A stretch of DNA of 6,556 nucleotides from an uncultured bacterium. GTDB lineage: Bacteria > Bacillota > Clostridia > Oscillospirales > Acutalibacteraceae. Below are positions 1-3,846 of this stretch, in pieces; the stretch's first letter is position 1, and each line of letters begins with the position of its first letter. The notes under the pieces were generated by a model. It searched no databases. It was not told where the DNA came from and worked only from the letters and a program-made list of their open reading frames with translations. The stretch spans positions 1 to 6,556 of the forward strand of contig CAJMOH010000091.1 in assembly GCA_905215055.1 (NCBI GenBank), given 5' to 3'. A program made the position numbers and the translations under genes.

Positions 1-39
1 CGCGGGCCGTAAGCCCGCCGCCCAAGGCGCGAAGAGACA

Positions 40-54
40 GCGGAGGCACTCCGC
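40..54 (-). terminator. possible weak terminator of the minus-strand ACT-like gene
   Basis: A perfect 6-bp stem (GCGGAG / CTCCGC, 3-base loop) lies 7 bases beyond the minus-strand stop codon. On the minus strand it is followed by TGTCTCTTC, which is pyrimidine-rich but not a true U-tract. A second 6-bp hairpin (GCGGGC / GCCCGC, 2-18) follows. The position fits a terminator, but the missing T run makes this tentative. Confidence 0.3.
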
Positions 55-61
55 CCCGCGG

Positions 62-316
62 TCAGTTCAGGTCCAGCAGCTTGGCGCTGACGCCCTCCAC
101 GGCGTTAAAGGCCTCCATCATCTTGTCGATGGTCCCCTTTTCGCCACAGGCCTGGAGCATAATCACCCCGTCGTCAGAGCAGAAATCCTCGCCAGTTTCA
201 TGAAGGCCCACCCGCAGCTTGATGTTGCAGCCGTATTCGGTCAGCGTCTTTTGCAGGTTCAGGGCGTTGGCGTGACGGTGATCCACGCGAAGGCCGATGA
301 TATAATAGCAGTTCAT
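62..316 (-). CDS. small ACT-like protein of the TM1266 / putative iron-only hydrogenase system regulator family
   Basis: This encodes an 84-residue soluble protein with no signal peptide or membrane segment. The order is a beta strand (YYIIGLRVDHR), a helix (ANALNLQKTLTEYG), a strand with the family-like ILLRVG-type segment (here IKLRVGLHE, residues 32-40), a strand (GVIMLQACG), a helix (TIDKMMEAFNAVEG) and a last strand (VSAKLLDL). That is the beta-alpha-beta-beta-alpha-beta ferredoxin-like pattern of ACT or NikR-C domains, and the length matches TM1266 relatives (about 80-85 aa). Proteins of this family are annotated as putative regulators because some lie beside FeFe-hydrogenase maturation genes; no biochemical role is established and no hydrogenase gene is in this window. 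The start is supported by GAGGG at 323-327, six bases upstream. The gene is transcribed away from the metal-responsive operon on the other strand. It could equally be annotated as a hypothetical ACT-domain protein. Confidence 0.78.
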   Translation of the reverse strand: MNCYYIIGLRVDHRHANALNLQKTLTEYGCNIKLRVGLHETGEDFCSDDGVIMLQACGEKGTIDKMMEAFNAVEGVSAKLLDLN

Positions 317-399
317 AAAAATCCCTCGCTTTTTCCTTTTGCCGGGCGTCCGGCAGACTTTGTCTCCCGCGCCGGAGAGCCCAGCGCGGCTTTAGGGTT

Positions 400-428
400 A
401 GTATAGCATTTTTTCCCCCTGGATACAA
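400..428 (-). promoter_or_regulatory. sigma-A promoter of the ACT-like gene (extended -10)
   Basis: Read on the minus strand, TTGTAT (428-423) and TATACT (405-400) are separated by 17 bases, and the -10 is preceded by TGC, giving an extended -10. Transcription would start near 393, leaving a leader of about 77 bases. That leader contains a GC-rich hairpin (arms 367-372 and 384-389). A single GTTAG half-site (397-401) overlaps the -10 but has no partner arm. Confidence 0.72.
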
Positions 429-447
429 GCAAAGCGCCGGTTTCGCG

Positions 448-474
448 GAGAAATTTCTCAAAAACATTTTTTGA
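448..474. promoter_or_regulatory. A/T-rich overlapping palindromes upstream of the operon promoter (possible UP element)
   Basis: A perfect 12-base palindrome GAGAAATTTCTC (448-459) runs into a second inverted repeat, TCAAAAA-cat-TTTTTGA (458-474). They end 10 bases upstream of the plus-strand -35 and lie about 20 bases behind the minus-strand -35. The A and T tracts would suit an UP element; the symmetry would also allow a DNA-binding protein. No known site is recognised. Confidence 0.35.
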
Positions 475-483
475 AAAAAACAC

Positions 484-512
484 TTGACGAACGAGCCGGA
501 ATCCTGTAAAAT
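484..512 (+). promoter_or_regulatory. sigma-A promoter of the DUF2325-DUF3793-flavodoxin operon
   Basis: TTGACG (484-489) and TAAAAT (507-512) are separated by exactly 17 bases, and A-tracts lie upstream. The expected start is around 519-520, which places the first inverted repeat (520-535) directly on the transcription start, a typical repressor position. Confidence 0.78.
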
Positions 513-519
513 AACCGTA

Positions 520-535
520 GTTAGTTTAGACTAAC
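520..535. promoter_or_regulatory. DtxR/IdeR-like operator, site 1 (GTTAGT-TTAG-ACTAAC)
   Basis: This is a perfect 6-bp inverted repeat with a 4-base centre, starting 7 bases after the -10. The half-site TTAG/CTAA and overall layout resemble DtxR-family metalloregulator boxes (the IdeR/DtxR consensus contains TTAGGTTAG-CTAACCTAA). The same GTTAG-N6-CTAAC pattern recurs at 583-598 and 2221-2236. The identity of the regulator is inferred; its gene is not in the window. Confidence 0.7.
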
Positions 536-551
536 AAATTGCGAGACACTT

Positions 552-571
552 GCTCCATCCGGAGCTTTTTT
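552..571 (+). terminator. short terminator-like hairpin in the operon leader, between the two operators
   Basis: GCTCC (552-556), loop ATCC and GGAGC (561-565) form a 5-bp GC-rich stem followed immediately by six T residues (566-571). Transcripts from the promoter at 484-512 would meet it about 30-50 bases after their start and well before the first gene at 717. It could be an attenuator or a leaky terminator. The short stem keeps confidence moderate. Confidence 0.5.
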
Positions 572-582
572 CTCCCCTTGCT

Positions 583-598
583 GTTAGTTTCAACTAAC
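583..598. promoter_or_regulatory. DtxR/IdeR-like operator, site 2 (GTTAGTT-TC-AACTAAC)
   Basis: This is a perfect inverted repeat with 7-bp arms around a 2-base centre, in the same GTTAG-N6-CTAAC frame as site 1. Its centre is 63 bases downstream of the centre of site 1, or about six helical turns, so both sites would face the same side of the DNA. No promoter is visible just upstream of it, so it would act as a roadblock or a second binding site. Confidence 0.65.
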
Positions 599-622
599 TT
601 ATGGAAAGACCTGTCTGCGCCG

Positions 623-660
623 GCGCTTTGCCTGGGAGCGGCGGCCCCAGAGCAAGGCGC
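623..660 (+). other. strong GC-rich hairpin in the operon 5' leader
   Basis: Bases 623-631 pair with 652-660 (one G-U), and 632-636 pair with 646-650 around a single bulged A. Two further G-C pairs (638-645, 639-644) can close the loop. There is no T tract after it, so it is not an intrinsic terminator. It ends 43 bases before the Shine-Dalgarno of the first gene and may stabilise or insulate the transcript. No known riboswitch class is recognised in 600-716. Confidence 0.45.
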
Positions 661-716
661 GTTGGCAGGCGGGAGCAGGATGCAACTACGCTGTTTCTGG
701 ATAAAGGAGTAAGCCT

Positions 717-1004
717 ATGAGCGTTGTGATAGTTGGCGGGAACGAGCGCATGGCCGGCCAATATGAGGACATCTGTAAGGAGCATGGCTGCAAGGCCAAG
801 GTGTTTACCAAGGAGAGCGGGTCTCTCAAGCGAAAGCTGGGAACACCCGACCTGCTGATCCTGTTTATCAGCACGGTTTCCCACAAAATGGTCATCAGCG
901 TCACCCAGGAGGCCAAGAAGAACAGAATTCCCGTGGCCCGGGTTCACACCAGCAGCGCTACGGCTCTGCGGACAGCCCTGACGGAATGGGCCGCGGTGTC
1001 GTGA
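717..1004 (+). CDS. DUF2325 domain protein
   Basis: This encodes 95 residues that are essentially one DUF2325 domain. The N-terminus SVVIVGGNERM resembles the first strand and glycine-rich turn of a Rossmann-like fold. It is followed by a helix (AGQYEDICKEHGCKAKVF), a central hydrophobic strand (PDLLILFISTVSHKMV), a helix (VTQEAKKNRIPVARVH) and a final SSATALRTAL segment. The molecular function of the family is unknown. A clear AAGGAG (704-709) seven bases before the ATG fixes the start. It is the first gene of the operon, and its TGA overlaps the ATG of the next gene (TGATG), implying translational coupling. The promoter with two GTTAG-N6-CTAAC operators suggests repression when metal is plentiful. 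Two cysteines (C20, C25) are present but form no recognised metal motif. I infer a partnership with DUF3793 and flavodoxin under iron limitation. Confidence 0.85.
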   Translation: MSVVIVGGNERMAGQYEDICKEHGCKAKVFTKESGSLKRKLGTPDLLILFISTVSHKMVISVTQEAKKNRIPVARVHTSSATALRTALTEWAAVS

Positions 1005-1570
1005 TGGCCGGCGGAATTTCCCTGGAGAAATACCTTGTGGAGCACTGCGCTCCCACTCTGGCAGGCTTGAAAACCGCCAGTATGTTCTGCCTCCCTCTGG
1101 AGGGAGAGGCGGACTGGCGGGGGCAGGCGGCTCATTGGAATGCCGTTTTAAATCCAAAAGGGCTGTTTCTGCTGATTCTTCGGCGGCGGGCGGACCGCGC
1201 TCTGCTGTATCTGTGCAGACCCTCCCAACTGCAAAGGGACCTGGATTGTCCCGGCGTGGAGGAGCTGCTCTCCCGGTACGGCTATCAAAACGCCCGGGCA
1301 GAGGAGGCTCTGGCCCGGCTGCGCCTGCGGCTGGAGCAGGAGGACGGCTTTCCCCACGAGATCGGCTTGTTCCTGGGGTATCCTCTGGGAGATGTGGAAG
1401 GGTTTATCCAGAACGAAGGCAAAAACTGCAAATGCTGCGGCTGCTGGAAGGTGTACTGCGATGAGCTGGAGGCCCGGCGCCGTTTTGCCAGAATGGAAAA
1501 GTGCCGGCAGGTGTACGCCAGGCTTTGGAGTCAGGGCCGCTCCCTGTGGCAGCTGACAGTCGCAGCGTAA
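1004..1570 (+). CDS. DUF3793 family protein
   Basis: This encodes 188 residues from the ATG overlapping the DUF2325 stop. In-frame starts at 986 (ATG) and 1001 (GTG) exist but lack a better ribosome site, and the 1-base stop/start overlap favours 1004. The family is recognised from the N-terminal EHCAPTLAGLKTASMF and from the C-terminal block with HEIGLFLGYPLGDVEGFI followed by WKVYCDE, a basic FARMEKCRQVYARLW helix and a final GRSLWQLTVA. A cysteine cluster, C142-x-C144-C145-x-C147-x4-C152, plus C167 could bind metal or an Fe-S cluster; this is inference. There is no signal peptide or membrane segment, so it is cytoplasmic. The biochemical role of DUF3793 is not known. Cotranscription with flavodoxin behind metal-type operators points to a role in iron-sparing redox metabolism. 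Confidence 0.85.
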   Translation: MAGGISLEKYLVEHCAPTLAGLKTASMFCLPLEGEADWRGQAAHWNAVLNPKGLFLLILRRRADRALLYLCRPSQLQRDLDCPGVEELLSRYGYQNARAEEALARLRLRLEQEDGFPHEIGLFLGYPLGDVEGFIQNEGKNCKCCGCWKVYCDELEARRRFARMEKCRQVYARLWSQGRSLWQLTVAA

Positions 1571-1582
1571 AAGCGGGCAGGC

Positions 1583-1600
1583 AGGGCGGCGTGCCGCCTT
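1583..1600 (+). other. intercistronic hairpin between DUF3793 and flavodoxin
   Basis: A 7-bp stem (AGGGCGG / CCGCCTT, one G-U, loop CGTG) sits in the 63-base gap. The nearest T run (1608-1612) begins eight bases after the stem, too far for a good intrinsic terminator. It more likely marks an RNA processing or stability element that tunes flavodoxin relative to the upstream genes. Confidence 0.35.
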
Positions 1601-1633
1601 GACATAGATTTTTCAATAAAAGGAGTTTAAGCC

Positions 1634-2056
1634 ATGAGTAAAATTGCGGTGGTCTATTGGAGTGGAACAGGAAATACAGAGAGCATGGCGGCAATGGTGG
1701 CCGCCGGTGCGAAAGAGGCTGGGGCAGAGGTGGATCTGCTTACCGCGGCGGAGTTTGGCCCGGATCAGATGGACCAGTACGACGCCATAGCCTTTGGCTG
1801 CCCCTCTATGGGAGCGGAGCAGCTGGAGGAAGGGGAGTTTGAACCCATGTTCTCCGCCTGCGAGGCAAAGCTTTCCGGCAAGAAGCTGGGATTGTTTGGT
1901 TCCTATGGCTGGGGGGACGGAGAGTGGATGCGCACCTGGCAGGAGACCTGCCAGAGCGACGGCGCCAACCTGGTGGGCGAGGGCGTCATCTGCAACGAGG
2001 CCCCCGACAGCGAGGCGGAGGAGGCCTGCAAGGCTTTGGGAAAGTCCCTGGCCTGA
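1634..2056 (+). CDS. short-chain flavodoxin (FMN electron carrier)
   Basis: The protein has 140 residues, the length of short-chain flavodoxins. Strand one (KIAVVYWS) leads into the FMN phosphate-binding loop SGTGNTE (residues 10-16). A second FMN-contacting region is YDAIAFGCPSMGAEQLEE, and the late loop GSYGWGDGEWM carries aromatic and acidic residues expected around the isoalloxazine ring. It is a soluble low-potential one- or two-electron carrier that replaces ferredoxin when iron is scarce, as established for the flavodoxin family. The start is fixed by AAAGGAG (1619-1625), eight bases upstream of the ATG. It is the last gene of the DUF2325-DUF3793 operon, 63 bases after DUF3793. No clear intrinsic terminator is visible after the stop, though the next gene has its own promoter. 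Regulation by the two leader operators fits iron-repressed expression; this is inferred. Confidence 0.93.
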   Translation: MSKIAVVYWSGTGNTESMAAMVAAGAKEAGAEVDLLTAAEFGPDQMDQYDAIAFGCPSMGAEQLEEGEFEPMFSACEAKLSGKKLGLFGSYGWGDGEWMRTWQETCQSDGANLVGEGVICNEAPDSEAEEACKALGKSLA

Positions 2057-2184
2057 CAGGCGGCAAAAGGCTTCCTTTGCTTTTCAGGTTACCGGTAAGC
2101 CGCTTTCCTCCTGTAAGGCTGCGCCTGCTTGGGGCGTGAAAAAGCGGGAAGGAAATTCTGGAACGAAAGTTTTCGTATGTGGAA

Positions 2185-2213
2185 TTGACAAACGAGGACG
2201 GGCGTGATATAGT
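2185..2213 (+). promoter_or_regulatory. sigma-A promoter of the HMA-domain membrane protein gene
   Basis: TTGACA (2185-2190) and TATAGT (2208-2213) are separated by 17 bases. The predicted start, around 2220, falls on the first base of the inverted repeat at 2220-2237. The 128 bases between the flavodoxin stop and this promoter show no gene and no convincing terminator. Confidence 0.82.
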
Positions 2214-2219
2214 AGAGGC

Positions 2220-2237
2220 AGTTAGAATTATCTAACT
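2220..2237. promoter_or_regulatory. DtxR/IdeR-like operator, site 3 (AGTTAGA-ATTA-TCTAACT)
   Basis: This is a perfect inverted repeat with 7-bp arms and a 4-base centre, six bases after the -10. It shares the GTTAG-N6-CTAAC core with sites 1 and 2, and its distance from the -10 matches site 1. The repeated promoter-operator geometry at two separate genes makes a shared repressor likely. Confidence 0.74.
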
Positions 2238-2304
2238 TCTCTTCTCGCAAAGCCGGAACGGCTTCCGGTCCAGGGGAAGGAGCTTGGAGAAAGAAGGGGT
2301 TTTC

Positions 2305-2679
2305 GTGTTGCCAACCGTTATCATCTGTTTGGTGCTGCTGGTGATTGTTATTTTCGCGGTTCGCAGCTATTTAAAAAAGCTGAAAAGCGGCTGCTGCGGG
2401 TCCGGCGGGGACGAGGTAAAGCGCGTCCGCCCCGCCGACCGGGATGTGTCTCACTATCCCTACGCCAAAATGGTCACAATCGAGGGGATGCACTGTCAGA
2501 ACTGCGCCAGACGTATTGAAAACGCCTTTAACACCCGGGATGGGCTGTACGCCAAGGTGGATTTGGGAAAGCGCACTGCCCTGGTTCGGTCCAAACGGCA
2601 GGTTCCCGACGAGGAGCTGAAAGGGATTGTCCGGGGACTGGGTTACAGTCCTGTTGAGGTTCGGTCCAGCCCGGCCTGA
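2305..2679 (+). CDS. membrane-anchored Cys-rich protein with heavy-metal-associated (HMA) domain
   Basis: This encodes 124 residues from GTG 2305. Residues 3-19 are one hydrophobic segment (LPTVIICLVLLVIVIFAV), then a basic stop-transfer stretch (RSYLKKLK) and a Cys-Cys-Gly turn (SGCCGSGG, C30-C31). This N-terminal layout resembles FeoB-associated Cys-rich membrane proteins. Residues 53-124 form an HMA/CopZ-like ferredoxin fold with the metal-binding motif GMHCQNC (C64, C67) and the helix ARRIENAFN. The likely topology is a short outside or buried N-terminus with a cytoplasmic metal-binding domain. It probably hands metal to, or senses it for, a transporter; which metal is unknown. AAGAAGGGG (2291-2299) lies five bases before the GTG. 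An in-frame TTG at 2284 has a strong AAGGAG only one base upstream, too close, and would put charged residues before the membrane segment; TTG 2308 is also possible. The operator at 2220-2237 suggests metal repression. Confidence 0.82.
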   Translation: MLPTVIICLVLLVIVIFAVRSYLKKLKSGCCGSGGDEVKRVRPADRDVSHYPYAKMVTIEGMHCQNCARRIENAFNTRDGLYAKVDLGKRTALVRSKRQVPDEELKGIVRGLGYSPVEVRSSPA

Positions 2680-2686
2680 AAACCGT

Positions 2687-2710
2687 CCCGCGGGCGCCTG
2701 CTGCCGCGGG
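2687..2710 (+). other. GC hairpin after the HMA gene
   Basis: CCCGCGG (2687-2693) pairs perfectly with CCGCGGG (2704-2710) across a 10-base loop, eight bases after the stop codon. The T run that follows (2726-2731) is about 15 bases away, so alone it is a poor terminator. It may protect the 3' end ahead of the better terminator at 2737-2766. Confidence 0.35.
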
Positions 2711-2736
2711 GCAAAGCCATGGGGATTTTTTACAAG

Positions 2737-2766
2737 AAGCGCCTCCGAAGGACGGGGCGCTTTTTT
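2737..2766 (+). terminator. Rho-independent terminator after the HMA gene
   Basis: AAGCGCC (2737-2743) pairs with GGCGCTT (2756-2762), with an inner TCC-gaa-GGA extension (2744-2752) and a three-base bulge. A run of six T residues (2761-2766) follows. It ends the metal-regulated transcript and separates it from the exonuclease gene, whose promoter begins six bases later. Confidence 0.8.
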
Positions 2767-2771
2767 GTGCC

Positions 2772-2800
2772 TTGCGCCCTGTTTCGGAAGGAAGTACAAT
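2772..2800 (+). promoter_or_regulatory. promoter of the exonuclease-BRCT gene
   Basis: TTGCGC (2772-2777) and TACAAT (2795-2800) are separated by 17 bases, directly after the terminator T tract. Transcription would start near 2807, giving a very short leader of about 20 bases that carries the AAAGGAGG ribosome site (2814-2821). The -35 is imperfect, so moderate strength is expected. Confidence 0.62.
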
Positions 2801-2827
2801 AGGAAAAAAGCCGAAAGGAGGGGGACT

Positions 2828-3748
2828 ATGGCCAAGCCGGACCGTCCCGGCAAGGGGGAGAGCCGCCTTTGCCTGCCCAGGGATTACACCGTGGTGGATA
2901 CGGAAACCACAGGGCTTTCCACAGAGAGCTGCAGCTTAATCGAGGTGTCGGCCCTGCGAGTGCGGGGCGGGGAGGTGGCGGAGGAGTTTTCCACTCTCAT
3001 CCGTCCTCCCTGGCGGGAGGTGAAAAGGAACGGTGAGTGGCAGGAGGGCTATGTGGATGACTTCATCCAGAATCTCACTGGCATCACCGACGGCATGCTG
3101 GAGGATGCCCCCTTGCCCCAGGAAGCCCTGCCTCTGGTGGAGTCCTTTTTGGGAGACGACCTGCTGCTGGGTCACAATGTGGGCTTTGACACCGCCTTTC
3201 TCTACGATTCCTTTCAAAAGTATCTGGGCAGGCCCCTGACCAACGACTCCCTGGACCACCTCCGCATTGCCCGCAAGCTGCTGCCCCAGCTGTCTCATCA
3301 CCGGCTGGGGGATGTGGCGGCCGCGTTGGGCGTGCCTTACGAGGGCGCTCACCGGGCCTTAACGGACTGCTGGATCACCTACGGCTGCTATGAGAAGCTG
3401 CGGGCCTTGGCTCTGTCCCGCGGCACCGAAGAGGATTTCCTCCGGCTGTTTGAGAAGAAAAAGCCCCCAAAGCCCCGTTATCCCGGCGTACCGGGACATC
3501 CCTTTTACAAGAGAACCCTGGTGCTTACCGGCAGCCTGGATACGCCCCAGAACCGGGAGGCGGTGCTCCGGGCCGGGGGCAGGCTGGGGAAGGAGGTCAC
3601 CTCCCGCACGGACTTCCTGGCGGTTCCCGCTCCCGGAGACCAGGTTCTTCCCAGCAGGGAGGGCGGGCCTGCCATTCTGCCCCAGGACGCCTTTTACCGG
3701 CTGCTGGGAAAAACGGTTTTTCCAGCCTCAGATAAGCAGGTGCCTTAG
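2828..3748 (+). CDS. DnaQ-like DEDDh 3'-5' exonuclease with C-terminal BRCT-like domain
   Basis: The protein has 306 residues. Residues 20-190 form a DEDDh exonuclease of the DNA polymerase III epsilon family. Exo I is VVDTETTG (D24, E26), Exo II is GHNVGFDTAF (D121) and Exo III is HRALTDC (H175, D180), so all five catalytic residues are present. A basic, proline-rich linker (EKKKPPKPRYPG, about 209-220) leads to a BRCT-like domain at about 227-300, with RTLVLTGSLDTP, then a GGRLGKEVTSRTDFLAV stretch typical of BRCT strands. It should remove 3' nucleotides from DNA (or RNA) in repair or proofreading, with BRCT providing protein, phosphate or DNA-end binding. The reading frame is open back to 2627, but AAAGGAGG six bases before ATG 2828, the promoter at 2772-2800 and the absence of family sequence upstream choose this start. 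It has no polymerase domain, unlike PolC. It is monocistronic. Confidence 0.88.
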   Translation: MAKPDRPGKGESRLCLPRDYTVVDTETTGLSTESCSLIEVSALRVRGGEVAEEFSTLIRPPWREVKRNGEWQEGYVDDFIQNLTGITDGMLEDAPLPQEALPLVESFLGDDLLLGHNVGFDTAFLYDSFQKYLGRPLTNDSLDHLRIARKLLPQLSHHRLGDVAAALGVPYEGAHRALTDCWITYGCYEKLRALALSRGTEEDFLRLFEKKKPPKPRYPGVPGHPFYKRTLVLTGSLDTPQNREAVLRAGGRLGKEVTSRTDFLAVPAPGDQVLPSREGGPAILPQDAFYRLLGKTVFPASDKQVP

Positions 3749-3777
3749 CCGGGATCCGGAAAATACGGCTCCTGCCG

Positions 3778-3806
3778 TTGACTTGCCAGGCGCGCGCCGC
3801 TATAAT
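3778..3806 (+). promoter_or_regulatory. near-consensus sigma-A promoter of uxaC-ispDF
   Basis: TTGACT (3778-3783) and a perfect TATAAT (3801-3806) are separated by 17 bases. The start is predicted near 3813, about 34 bases before the uxaC ATG. A small hairpin (ACGGC-TCCT-GCCGT, 3765-3778) touches the -35; it has no T tract and could be part of an operator, but no match to a known uronate-regulator or catabolite (cre) site is seen. Confidence 0.85.
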
Positions 3807-3846
3807 GAAGCCAAGCGTCACTTTTCAGTTTAGGAGGCTGTTGTAG

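Noticed and set aside
601..720. A 39-codon ORF from ATG 601 whose TGA overlaps the DUF2325 ATG
   Set aside because: No ribosome binding site precedes it (the operator does), its product is a low-complexity Gly/Arg-rich peptide, and much of it is the leader hairpin. A coupled leader peptide cannot be excluded but is not supported.
594..1157. A 187-codon minus-strand ORF opposite DUF2325
   Set aside because: It overlaps a recognised coding gene and its promoter leader, and its composition is that of an antisense shadow.
1599..1604. TTGACA in the DUF3793-flavodoxin gap as a -35
   Set aside because: No -10-like hexamer occurs at 16-18 bases; the position is taken by the ribosome site AAAGGAG.
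1794..2207. A long alternative-frame ORF overlapping flavodoxin and the following gap
   Set aside because: It is out of frame with flavodoxin, is rich in Arg/Pro/Ala as expected of a frame shadow, and has no ribosome site.
2627..2827. In-frame upstream extension of the exonuclease ORF
   Set aside because: It crosses the HMA gene end, a terminator and the exonuclease promoter, and it has no family similarity. ATG 2828 has an excellent ribosome site.
3765..3778. Hairpin ACGGC-TCCT-GCCGT after the exonuclease gene as a terminator
   Set aside because: No T tract follows and the stem is only 5 bp. It overlaps the uxaC -35, so it is at most a regulatory symmetry.
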